Shown here: positions 24,803 through 36,700 of the stretch, in pieces
Layout of the letters: every line of letters begins with the position of its first letter
Numbering within the stretch: position 1 is the stretch's first letter
Assembly (NCBI GenBank): GCA_017562135.1
Contig: QEYB01000739.1
Coordinates: forward strand, 62,001 to 126,000
Reading direction: 5' to 3'
Length of the DNA stretch: 64,000 nt
DNA from: Dipylidium caninum
Lineage: Eukaryota; Platyhelminthes; Cestoda; Cyclophyllidea; Dipylidiidae
Translations under genes and position numbers: made by a program
The notes under the pieces: model-generated
The model's database searches: none
Seen by the model: only the letters and a program-made list of their open reading frames with translations
What the model was told of the DNA's origin: nothing

Positions 24803-25407
24803 TAAGCCATAATAGCAAACTGCCTTTGAGGATAAGATCGCATCTTGCGGAGCATTTTTTCTGAATGAATAGAACGCTCCCTCTTCGAGAGACGACGCCG
24901 AATTGCACGAGTCTTTTTAGGGCGCAGATCCTTAGGGACATAGCGTTTTTTGCGATAGGCCTCTCGTTGGCGAAGTTTGGCCGCCTGGTTCATGACAGTA
25001 TAGATACGAGCAATCGACTTGCGAAGCACGCGACTGAAAAGAAGACGGTAAGTGATCAGGCCCAAAACGCGTATGTAAGGGGGTTTATGGTGAACAAAAT
25101 TACATCTTTCTCAACTTAGAACCAGCACCACGAGTGATCCTGAAAAGGCGTTGGTTTGCAAGTTCCGTCTTTAACTCACTTAACTGCTTCACCAATTCAG
25201 CCTCAGGCTTCGTACGTAAATCTGAAGCGCGCACTTTAGCCTAGAAGGCAAATCGAATGAACGAAATACGAGAGAGTTGGCCAGTGGCCAAACATTAGAC
25301 GCAAACTCCTTAATAGTAAATAATCTAGCGTTTAGTCAAAGTCAAATTAATGCAAAATGGTTCTCTAGAGCACGGAAAATATGACAAGGAGGGAAGACGC
25401 GCACCAT
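24802..25407 (-). CDS. RPL35: 60S ribosomal protein L35 (uL29)
   Basis: This is a structural protein of the large cytosolic ribosomal subunit near the exit tunnel. Three exons were read on the minus strand: the ATG alone at 25407-25405, then 25240-25104, then 25033-24802 with the TAA stop. The joined frame is 123 codons, the same length as animal L35. Seen in the translation: a basic N-terminus KVRASDLRTK, the helical segment ELVKQLSELKTELANQR, the conserved IRVLRKSIARI that spans the last splice junction, and DLRPKKTRAIRRRL near the C-terminus. The introns (164 nt and 70 nt) have GT-AG ends. The first exon ends exactly after the start codon, a common arrangement in ribosomal protein genes. 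The gene is head-to-head with the ATP synthase gamma gene. Confidence 0.96.
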
Positions 25408-25872
25408 GCCGCCAGCAAGATCCAAGAACGCCGGGTAACTTATACGGCCGGTTAAAACTAAGATTAATTAATTAAAAAGAATTTTTAAAATAAAAAATTC
25501 TAGTGTTATCAACATTTTAATGCTTTTAAATTAAAAGATGTTTTAAACGTTTTTTAAAATTTTTTAAAGAGGCATGTTCTTAAACACGTGAGCCATAATG
25601 CAAAACTTTCCGGATCTATATAGTTGCGTGCCTTTATTATACTAACACAATATTTTACAAAATATGCTTTACGCCTGTTATGCCGGGCACTATCTGCCAT
25701 GATAAATTTATAACATTCGATTAGTAAGGAGGTGAAGCGAACTAACTGTACTAATAAAGTTTTGGGCCCATGACAAATGTGTCTTTTAGTTGTCGACTTA
25801 CCGAATCGATTCGCTTGCTCGAAGCGTGGCCGCCAGTGTAACGTTTTTGTGGGCGACGGCGTCACATTGATC
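25408..25872. promoter_or_regulatory. Shared intergenic region of L35 and ATP synthase gamma
   Basis: Only 465 bases separate the two divergent start codons, so the region probably holds both promoters. It contains a roughly 120-base run of almost pure A/T at about 25455-25570. No TATA box or other element could be assigned with confidence. Confidence 0.5.
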
Positions 25873-27011
25873 ATGCAAAACCTCCGGCTCTTATCCTCTT
25901 TCGTCCCTCCGTACGTCGAATCTTGCATTATTCTTCGAAATCTTATATACTGTCCCCTTTTTGCGGTGCTGTAATTTTTATCTGATCATTTTTGAACTGC
26001 ACTTCTGCGCTCCATAAAACAAAAAATCCCTCATATTTTTTCTCCCTTTTCCAACACTCCTTGCCATCATATTTTATCTCTATTTTTATTTAGGCTTCAT
26101 GCCCGAAGCATGAGCACTTTGAAGGAAGTTGCAATGCAATTGAAGTCCATCACCAACATCCAAAAAATTACTTCTTCCATGAAAATGGTTGCATCGGCCA
26201 AGTTTGCTAAAGCTGAGCGAGAATTGAGACTTGCTGTTCCCTACGGTGCTGCTGCTGCTGCCTTCTATGATAAGTCTGGAATTATGGAACAACGTAAAGA
26301 GGACCACACCCCCGCCGGAAACCATCTCGTGATTGCAATCACGTCCGATCGTGGTCTATGCGGTGCCGTAAACAGCACCATTGGGAAAGTAATTTGGTTT
26401 TTTGACTAGTTGACTGCATTATTAGCTGATACTTATGACCGAGTTTTTTTGTTTAGATTTTGCGTGACATGCTCCAAAAACCTACCGCCGGTGAAAGTAT
26501 AAAATTGGTTCTGGTAGGTGACAAAGCTCGTGCCTTCCTTGTTCGTCAATTTTCACAGCACTTTCTCATGTCCTTCACGGAAGTCGGTAAAAAACCCCCT
26601 ACCTTTGAAGATGCATCGGAGATTGCCCAGGCCCTACTCAATTGCGATTTCAAGTTTGACAAAGCCACATTGTTTTACAACAAATTCAAATCAGTTGTCT
26701 CATACAACACCATCAGCCAGCCCCTCTTTAGTCTGGACCAACTGCAAAACGCTCCCTCGCTTGCCCTTTACGATTCCGTTGACGATGAAGCTCTTCGTTG
26801 TTACAACGAATTCCTTCTGGCTTCTTTCCTATTTTATGCGCTAAAGGAGGCTTCTGCGAGTGAACAGTCGTCGAGAATGACTGCAATGCAGTCGGCTACA
26901 AAGAACGCGAGCGAAATGATCGATTCATTGACTCTCACTCTCAATCGAACTCGCCAAGCTGTTATCACGAAGGAATTGATTGAAATTATATCTGGTGCTG
27001 CCGCCGTCTAA
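25873..27011 (+). CDS. ATP5F1C: Mitochondrial ATP synthase F1 subunit gamma
   Basis: This is the central rotor stalk subunit of F1-ATPase in the mitochondrial matrix, coupling proton flow to ATP synthesis. Exons are 25873-25910, 26094-26388 and 26457-27011 (TAA), joined in perfect phase to 295 residues; animal homologues are about 298. The first exon encodes an Arg/Ser/Leu-rich start (MQNLRLLSSF), which with HARS from exon 2 makes a typical mitochondrial targeting peptide. The mature region begins at MSTLKEV and continues with the family signature LKSITNIQKITSSMKMVASA, then ITSDRGLCGAVNS. The C-terminal signature includes ASEQSSRMTAMQSATKNASEM and NRTRQAVITKEL, followed by IEIISGAAA. No breaks were seen. 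It is transcribed away from the L35 gene. Confidence 0.96.
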
Positions 27012-28195
27012 GAATTTCACTGTAATCAGTTGTGTCTTGTTATGAGCCATCCGTAGGATTTATATGCTTTCATGGTTTGAATGATAATGAAATTAAATTA
27101 GTGATCACTTGGTCTTGTTTTACCATACAATAGGATCTGTCGGAACTACTTATGCTATCTTACATAGCACATGGAAGAGGTGTTGGTATTAAACTTCTAA
27201 TATCGGCATTTATCTTGGCGTTTGGAATTCTCATGCTCCCGGTGGCGGTTAGTCTTTGAGAAAGACCTCCGGCTATCTTGGTCCACAAGTGGTGATTTTG
27301 TCAGGACCATCCTTTGAAAATCTGCTTGGTGGATTCAATGACTAGTTTTCAGGGCTTTGATAATTCCAACGGTGTGTAATCAGTCATTTAGGTCGGATTG
27401 ATAGTGAGTCTTGTCGTTTCTTCATTTTTACCAATTTCCGAACGAATCAAATCAGCAATTATTTCCAATTATCAGGGACGTCATTTGTTTCCTCGCATCC
27501 TTCTCGGCAAAAGTATAATAAGGTTTTTACACCTCGATCGAAAGAAACGAAAATCCGTTTTTTTGCCCATGAACGATTGTGGTGGAACCTTGTTTTCTGT
27601 GCACTAACTTCAGTCACGTTGTTTAAAGCGTTAAAAAAATAATGCGAAAATCGAATTAGGGTGTTTTTAACAGGTACATGGCTACTAAGGTTTACGCTTT
27701 TCCATGAGAGTATCGGAAGTGAGGCCGTACTCAGTCTGTAGATGGCATAGACTACTTAGCTTTAGGTAAAACCGAAACCATTCAAATTCTATCTACTATG
27801 AACTCATAAAAGTTTGGTCATCCGAGGGAAGCCTTGAAATGGCGTCTACGCCTTGGTGACTAACTACGCATAACAGAAAAGTAAGTGACAAAAACTTCGC
27901 TTCGAAATGACCCCAGTAGGACGTCGAAGAATATGAAATGTTGGTGAGGACCATCGTGATGGCGAAATGAGGCAATTAGCCTCTCTCCTCCCGCCATGCG
28001 TAAGACCGTTCGACCTTTCTGCACGCTTATTGTCAAGTTTGATCCCTGAGCCCTTCAAACGACATAAACAGACGAGGCACAATAATGTATTTCAATCACA
28101 GGTAAAAAGATGATTCAACTTGGACAAAGTGGAGGAGGGAAGGAAGTCAAGAGGCGCTTTTGCGTGATTGGCTGATTGACCAAAAAGGGCTCTTT
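27012..28195. other. Intergenic DNA between convergent genes
   Basis: This is the 3' flank of ATP synthase gamma (plus strand) and of the phosphodiesterase gene (minus strand). It holds only short frames, and no RNA gene or repeat was seen. Confidence 0.45.
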
Positions 28196-31100
28196 CTACC
28201 AGGCATTTCGTTGCACGTCGTCGATGCATATGCCGGTAATGCCCAGTTCGATGGCGCGGCGCTTAAAAGACGGTAGAGAGACGGATGGACCGAAGGGGAT
28301 ACAAGCAAGACGGTAGTTGGACATGCGCCGGGCGAGCACAGCACCCTCAGGCAATTCGAGCGGCTCTCCGCGGATCACCACTCCGTCCATGCCAATGAGA
28401 TGTGCCCACTCCACCACGGCCATCGCGTTCCGATGTCGAGGATCCAGCGTGTGTGGCGGTGGAGGCAGTTGCGCCGGTGTGGAGATTGATGAACCGTTCA
28501 CCAAGAATGGTTGCTCGTAGCCGGCACGGGAAATGAGAAGCACCGGGAATGTGGACTGCTTGAGCCGAAGGGCGAGACAGAGGTCGACGTTGAAAGTACT
28601 CAGCACAATTGCCCGTCCCTTGCCCTGGGTGTGTAGAGTCTAAAAAATGCGACTGGTGATTCGATATTTGTAGCTTGGATTAACTTTTACCAAATGGGTC
28701 GCTCCCCCCAACACGAGCATTGCCGATAGTTGCCGAAGTTGACTTTCAAGGTCCCTCCAGTGTGTCTGACCGTTCACCCATCCCTAAAATCTCATTCTTT
28801 TACAACCGGTTGACCTCGAGATTCACCGTGAATTAGTTTAAAACTGCTTCTTTAAAGGTTGAAGGAATTCATAAACTTTGCTTTAACTAAAGGTCGAAGC
28901 TGGTGGTTTGTTCTCCTCGATGAGCCGGAAGATGTGAAGATTTCCGGTTACTCGAGTATCAGTTGGGTAGATTTTCAGGAGTCCACAACCTGCCAGTGCG
29001 TAACACGACCAGGGAAGCAGCACTCTTCACAATTTGGTGCCTCCGTGAAGGTTGCCTGTGAAGCGGGAGGCCCTAGAGTTGTCATTCATGCAAAGTGGCA
29101 CGATTTTCGGTTGAATCCACCTGATTTGGTAATATTTGCGTTGTCTACACTAAACACAGGAGTTCCTCGCTCTTCACTGGCTCTTTGCCACCGCATTCCA
29201 CGACGACGATGTGATTCGATAGGCAGCCGAAAATTTAGTAATCTTGACTAGATTGTCCCCGTTGAAGTGATTAACTGCAAAAAACTTCAGTTTTCACCCT
29301 CCGCTGCCGCTCGACAAATGTGCGAAGTTAGCGTCCAACACTTTTAAACCACTCGGCAGATACAACGCCCCTCAATTTTGCCCCCCTCGGTACTGCATAA
29401 TGCCCGGTTGTAAGAAGGTTCACTATCAGATTTCGGAAGGAGCGAGTAGTTAAAGATGTGGTCAGAACCCCACGAAGCTAGGGATGAATGCGACTCCGGG
29501 AGGAGAGCAAATGACTTCACAACTTCCACTTCTTCAAATGTGCACAATGGAAAGAGCATACGAGGTGTGAGGGGAGTGAATCCCCTCAATTTGTAACGCA
29601 GTGCGTTGAAGGATTAAGAAGTTTTATGACAAGATTGCAGTCTCCTGGAAGTAGGCATGGCAACTCACTCGAATGACAGTGTCGGCAAACCGGTTGATGG
29701 AGTAGAAATATTTGTAAGGATGCCCAAACTCCATGAGACACTTCTCGCTGACGCCCAACTCGTGGAGCAGTTTGAAGTACATACACGGCGTGTCTTGAGG
29801 GTACTTCAGTTCCACGTCGAGCGCCAGTCGCGTAGGGGTGAGGGCCAACGCATCGGAGAAGAGCGGTAGGTACTCCGCCTCGTGGGTGCCGCGCCGCAGA
29901 AGCACCGGCTGCTCGTCCGACACCCTGGGCTCCGCCTCCTCGTACTCATGAGTGGCTTTTTTGCACGTCTTACTGTGTGAACCCCATTTGAGATCCTGCA
30001 GCTCGGTGAGGGAAAAGCTGGAGATGAGATTTGGCATGGTTTTGTTGCAGGTGACCGGTTCTAAGGTGGACCAAGAGGCGGTAGAGGCCATTTAGACGTC
30101 CACATGGGTACTGTGGCATTAGGATCGGGCGGACTCACCGTCAAAGATGTTGACTTCATACCCAGGGCAACCACAAGGTCGATTGCGGCCGCTAAGCCGC
30201 GTGACAACGTTGAAGTTGTGGTAGATGACGAGGTCATCGGAGTCGCGGACAGGGAGGACATCGAGTTCAACCATGGGGATGCCGAGTTGGGCGGCCTTGC
30301 AGAAACTGAGAATCGTATTCTCTGGCCACCGCTCCTCGAGTGGCAAGTCAGCGTACTCGACACCCATTCCGCGGTGCCCCACACACAGCAACGACTTCCC
30401 TTTCGGGTCCTCTTTGGCACCGACCGGTCGCAGAACGAAGGCCTGGGCTGAATTTTCCCCGGGGACACTGACTCCGCTACCTTCACCTCCATCAGATTCC
30501 AGTGCAAAGGTCGGTCGAATCATCAGGTAGTAGACTAAAGAAGGTAGAGAAGAGGATGAACTCACGAAAATTGCCTAATAGTTTCCCCTGGCAAATATTC
30601 TCGTTTTTCCCAACCGCACCCCGTGGCGAACGATTGGTCTTTAAAAGGAAAACAGTTGAATGTGCTGCTTATGTGCAAACGACTGGACCAACTGTTATGG
30701 ATGATGGGAGGTCTCTCGAGGCCCCATCCACAACATTCAACGTATAAGGAGGGAACGAAATCAAGCCCATTGTAAGCAAAATAAAGAACGAGAATTGCCG
30801 TATAGCGTGTCCTCTACTTTGACTAAAAGGAATGAGAAAATTGGCGGCTGACAACCACGTGGAGAAAAGCAACTAATTGGGACGAAAGGTTTCATGTCTT
30901 ATGGGGTCTCCGGTGTAGAATGTTCCTTTTTCCCACTAAAAAAAGCCACAGTTTACGCCTTCTAAATAGGCTCTAGAACTGCTCGGGGATATGATTGTGA
31001 CATCTCAGCCAAACGGATCTTTCGGAGGTCTCCTTGAATTGCTCCTCAACGCTTAAATCGCGTCAGCGGCCTCGGACAACTCAACTTCAACCGTCCAAAC

Positions 31101-33721
31101 ACGCTGCCATATTTGGTTGAGTTTCAAATGTGAAAAACGTTGACCAGCGACGTTTACCGCAAATCGGAAACCCCGTTCACCGTTGTCTAGCGTCGCAGGT
31201 TCGTAGTCTTTGAAGAGGATCTTAGATTAAAGTTCTTTATATGAGAGCTGCATTTGAGCGTTCAACAGTCAGTTGTTGATTCCCCAAGTGGAAAGTCCTT
31301 TCAGCAAGGAAGGAACTCCCAAACCCAAAGAAGTGTAGGTGGTAATTCTGTTTGTGTCAGCAAATGAATCCTCCTCTACCTGATCGCGAAAAACGCGTTA
31401 CTGGACGGTAAAACACGAAGATGACGAGCCACTTCGGAGCAATAAAAGGAGTTTTAAGCAGGTTATCAAAAATAAAACATAATTCTGTGCCAATGGAAAG
31501 CTGGTAACAGCAAATTTAAGCTGGTAGAGTCTCAGTAGTTTGAATATTAGACGGCTGGGCAAGAACGTTGGAATTGGAATTAGCAGAATCGTTCGAATTA
31601 GCTAAAGACCGCGTCAAAACCAATTGTGTGATGTATGGCTTAAAGCATATTGTCCACATGGGCTCAAGAGTGCGGCCCGAGATTACCGATATTAATATGG
31701 AAATTGAATGGATTATTAAGTGAGTAAGGCCGATATGTCTTGACAATTTTTAGAAGTACTAATTTGTGCCACTTTCATTAACAGCAACAACAAGATGGCT
31801 AGGAGCAGTAGATATAACATTGGGTAGACTGTCGCCGTTCTTACAAACCACGGGGAACTACGGCATGCTGTCTAAAACACCTAAGAGTGGCCGCTAAAGG
31901 GGAATTAAAAGACACCAAATATTAACTATGCATGTTTTGGGGGATGTAGACTCTCGGCCTCTCCACAACCGACCACGTTAGCTGTCGCGGCAACTCTAAA
32001 TGGCAGCATCTGTAAACTCGGTCTCCAACAAGACGAGTATTTATTCAGAATGACCTCTTGATGACTATCCAGGCAGCCAGGGAAACCATTCTACTAACAA
32101 TTGACTAAGTGGGCGTTACTTGATAATTTACTACTCAAATAACTCCAGTAGGATATATTTAAAATTTATCGAATTTAGGAGGGTGGTCATAAACTGGCTA
32201 CTGTCGGCATTGTTTCCACGTCTGTCTGTTATTAACAGTACATCCTACTCAAATGCAGACTCGGTATACCATCTGCTTGAGACTGCCGGGACAAATGGTG
32301 ACCAACGGAATGGTGAACTGAAAAGGGTGACGCTTAAACGCACTGAATCTTCCAATACGATTCCTCTCTTGTGTCCTAATCTGAAGCTATTAAGGCTCCT
32401 GCAAGGCAAAGTGACACTATAATATCAACATAAAAGTTTTCCCCTTTTCACCTCAATTCCAGTCCAAATCAGTAAAGCGTCTAGAGAAAATGAGTTCTTT
32501 TCAAGGAAACAGAACTCATGTTAAATCATGAAAGATAGTTGATGGGCTTGCGAATCCCCAATTCGAAAAGGCATAGTACAGTCATGTCCGAATACGCGAA
32601 TCCCGGAGGTCGCATAACGTACGCGATGTATTAGGACTTAGAGGACAGCACGAGAATTTGTTTGCTGGAAAATAAATATTTGGTCGTATTGACGGAACTC
32701 CTTGCTGGAAGTGGGTATGAGCTCAACCCAACGATATTGTCTCAAAGCTCCGTCAATAAGTCTCTTTATTCAAAGTCTTAATAGGGGGAAGCATTCACGA
32801 GAATTCCTCAACTACTGAGCTCCCGAAAACCGTCTAAAGACATTTGAAGGGGAAAGTGGCAATAAGAAACTTCACGTAATTAAGCCAGGGGATACTGGGA
32901 CTGCAAGCAATTTGGGCTCGAACAAAGCATTACTCGGCCTGGATAGTCAAAACCCCGTCGGCTTTTTCAGTGGTTTCTTAACTGCGCATCAAAGGTTAGC
33001 TGTTGGGGCTCCGGATAAGGAGGTTTTACCGTTACACTGCATGCTCCTCATCTCGAATCGCCCTTTTCAGGATTACAACAGTTGTGATCTCCCGGCATTT
33101 CTTCAACATATCGAGTATCTGGGGCCAACCTTACCACCGCCAGGGTAATTTTCAAGATGGTCTCCTTCCGCGTCATTGGCGCATCGTTGAATTAATGTCG
33201 GCGCCCATTTTTGGCTTTAGTCTTATTCCTCCGTGGCCGCGATGTTCCCTACTGGCCGACAACAATATCGCCTGAGTTACAGACTCCTTTACTTGTTAAT
33301 TACCAATTAACAATTAGTGTGGAATAAGCACTTCCGTTGGCCGGCCTCATAATGTAGAAATTGTCGAGGTATAAATAGCTTAAGCAGAGCCGAAAGGGAA
33401 GATCGGGGAAATGAGCCACTCCCCACCGCCAGCAAGGTCCACCCCAGGGAAATCTCGTTCCTTTTTCGCTTTTGGTGAACCAGTAATTACGGTGAAGTGT
33501 GAAGAAATATTTAACACTCACATGTTCACCTCCCGCCATAGACATTCATAGTAAAATTAGTTTAAAGTAATCGTAAACTTACTGTCAAGTTCTCCGCCGT
33601 CATACGGGATGGCAACTGTCTGAGAACCCATTTCTGTCCCGATTTTCGTTGGACACTCAATGCTGACGGGTACAGAGGTCGCCTCGGTGGACGAATCATT
33701 CATGAGACTCACATCAACCGT
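28196..33721 (-). CDS. GPCPD1-like: Glycerophosphodiester phosphodiesterase, GPCPD1-like (5' part not found)
   Basis: The predicted enzyme hydrolyses glycerophosphodiesters such as glycerophosphocholine to glycerol-3-phosphate and an alcohol. Four exons were read on the minus strand: 33721-33583, 30534-30139, 30060-29669 and 28639-28196, phases agreeing throughout. The first visible exon leads into DIYYLMIRP, matching the segment that precedes the catalytic domain in the GPCPD1/GDE5 family. The GDPD domain follows with its catalytic pattern: GHRG, PENT, VELDV and YHNF, so the His-Arg, Glu-x-Asp and His residues are all present. Later exons give ALDVELKYP and a C-terminal TGICIDDV before the stop. 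Family members carry an N-terminal starch-binding (CBM20) domain; I could not find its exons upstream of 33.7 kb, so the model is incomplete. The introns are 3048, 78 and 1029 nt. Confidence 0.88.
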
Positions 33722-36700
33722 CTAGTGGACAAGAAATGCAATGTACGCTTCCTTCGACGAAACGGGCTGCACTCTGCACCACCAAAGCATGCCACAAACA
33801 CGCAAGAAGACGGTTGGAAGTATTTTCCTCCCCCGCTGGCCATCTGTTCAAACAGTCACAGTCGGACAATGTTGATTCGATAGAACTTGTCAATGTGACA
33901 GCGCGTAAACTCACAAGTGGGGCCATCCGTGTGAGTAGATCATGCTAAATTCGGAAGACTTCCACATTACGAGACTAAATTGGTAGAATTTACTCGTAAG
34001 CCAAATTCACTTGGAAAGATCTTGTCATGGGGGTTAGCGAAAAGGGCGTTAGTAAGTTAGAGTTGTCTTCGCGCTCCTGACAAATGCGAAGTGGGAAAGA
34101 GCCGACGCTTCACGAGGATGTTTGTAAACGTTAGATTTTCCAACTGACGTGAGAGGGCGTTTTTGACCGCATGAATGTGCACCGACTCTGACGTAAACGC
34201 CCGTACTGCCAAGAGAAGACGCGCTTAGCTCCGACGAGTGGGCTGTGGAGCACGCCACGGCGGCATTCAGTGTGGGTGAATCAACCGACAAAGGCTGCTG
34301 CCAACTAACAGAGACGTGTTTGTGCAGTAGTGACGCAAGTTTAAGTGTCCCGTGACAGGCAGTGGGTCGACCGAAAGAAGGTATCTGCGTGATTTTTGCC
34401 CTTTGGGAGGAAAGTAGCTCCGCCCTTACTGCGATTGTACAACTGATTTTGCGATTAAAGACGAGAGATGTTTGCTTAAGGAGGCAATTTCCAAATCTCA
34501 GAGGCGTCACGCGTACAAAATTGTCTACTCCAAGAAGGTTGTAGTGACTGACGCGGACACTATGTGTGTCCAAAAGGAAATAAAATGGGTCTGTTGGCAG
34601 GCGACAGAATTGCCATTATGGGCACCGACATCATGGATTATTCACCTCTATCACATGAATAATGACTAAGCCAGTGGCTTTTCCTGTCAGTGTGTCCAAA
34701 CTAGTCAGAATGCCATTATTCGACACGTCCGCATCCAAATGACATGCTGAAACTTCTGACAGGGACAAAAAAAAAATTGAGCTGCAATGAATTGGGCTCT
34801 CGAAAATGGTAAATGTTCTGTGTAAATGTCGATCGGTTCGTCGAAAAACCAGAGTACATCCGAATATCACCAGTGCGTGTTTAGATAACATGCACACGTA
34901 TGTACTTAGTTAATCAGGCTACCTTTCAACTAACTTGTATTATAATGGGCAGAAATGTCCCCTAAGTTCGGAATCCTCGAAGAGTTTTGAATCATGAAGA
35001 AGAATAAGGCCAAGGCTTGCTGAAATATTTGTTCATGTACACGTCTCAAAAAGCTGGAGGCAAGTTGGAGGCAACATTTGGCCCAGATTTTGTGTGAAGT
35101 TAGCGCCACAATACTCATTTGGAGAGAGATGAATGGAATAAAGTATAATTTACCAAAGAGCCTCTCCAGCTCAGGTATAAAACAGGACTCCACGTTCTTA
35201 CGCACACAATCGCATTCGCAACGAACAACCAAAGAGCTAATTAATCACATTTCCCCGTACACACACAGCTATGTAGTAATTATGGGCTTTCACCCAAATC
35301 AACGTAAACATTGCCATGACTCTACTATTGCCGATGTCCGCTCAAGGCATTTCAGCTATGAAACCTCGTGGGATATGTCGCCTTAATGACTACCTTTTAT
35401 TTTAGCTCCATGTAATTGCGCCAAACATCCATTTTGGACATAAAAGTCTAACGATTGATGAATGTCTGAGTCTCATACCAGGCAATTTAGGCGATATTAG
35501 TCAGATTACTATAAATCTACGGTTTTAAATTCTGTGAGAGTCAAGGCAAACTTGTAAACAATAACCCTCCTTTCTTTCAGGTTCTCACATTGACATATAT
35601 TTCTGCAGGTTTCTTTGAGCAAATGCAATATTCAGTCTTCCTGCTAACTGCCATTAGCATTGTCTTTCATAATCTCGAAAGTAAACAACCGCTAATGTAG
35701 ATTCGACGTGACACGATATTAGATATCCATTATAATTAAATAAATATAATATAATTAATATATATTAGTGACCTACCCATCTAACAATTGGAACCTCAGA
35801 CAAGCATCGACAGAGCAAACCGGTTATGGTGTCTTTGGCTTCCAATGGAATCCATTGTTTTGTGACCATATCGCCCTCGATTCGCCATGAATTTTCACCA
35901 GGTGGTCCTAGTCTCTATGTTGGAATATATAGTTGAAGAGAAATTATAACTGAGTGTCTTAATAAAGCGGTAATATAAGTTGCGTATGAGACATACATAT
36001 ATTAGAGTACAACCTCGTAAGCGTATTATGAAATGATTAAGTCTGTTTGAACTTCAATATATTCATGCGTATGTTGTATTTTCAAACAAACAATTTTTAT
36101 ATAAAGAAACATCCTCTTCTCAACAAAACCCAAGCCAAATTTCTGAATATACTTCTAAATGAGTTTAAAACCTACTAAAAGGCAGGAAGAACTCTCCAGT
36201 TGAATGTTATCGCAGTTGGCGCAAACAGATTTTACGCGGAGAAATTTGTATTTTTGTGAGCGTGATCCGCAGAAGTAGACAATAAAAGCCCTCGCGTTGG
36301 CCGAGAGAGGCGTTGATAAAATTGATGGAATTTTATTCATGCTGCAAATGTACCAGGTTTGTAAATTTACAACCATTATAGTAGCCCCTGATGCGTGTCA
36401 TCAAAAGTAAAAATAGGCCAGATTTACCCAAATATAAGGAATATAAGTCGTCGGCTCTAATGTATTTTGCACTGGAAATAACGTTAACAAGCATAGTAGA
36501 AGTAAACCATTGTTCACAGATATCGTGGCTACCATGGATAATCGGTGAATCCAGAACAAATACTTTTTTACATCTAAGCAACCTTTACGAGACGTCCTGC
36601 CAAAGTACCCCTATTTTTAGCTTTGGTCTAATAACTTTGAAAGCCAGGGGCTGTGCACTTATAAGAGCTTACGAATTAAGGCCCTGCCCTAAGGTTATGA

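Noticed and set aside
28859..29251. 130-codon plus-strand frame inside the last GPCPD1 intron
   Set aside because: No domain, no splice support, and antisense to a confirmed intron.
33927..33990. Minus-strand segment with a strong GTGAGT donor just upstream of the first GPCPD1 exon
   Set aside because: Its only open frame ends in a phase that creates a stop when joined to 33721.
34049..34573. 174-codon minus-strand frame considered as an upstream GPCPD1 exon
   Set aside because: No similarity to the family could be seen, and no donor joins in phase to the exon at 33721.
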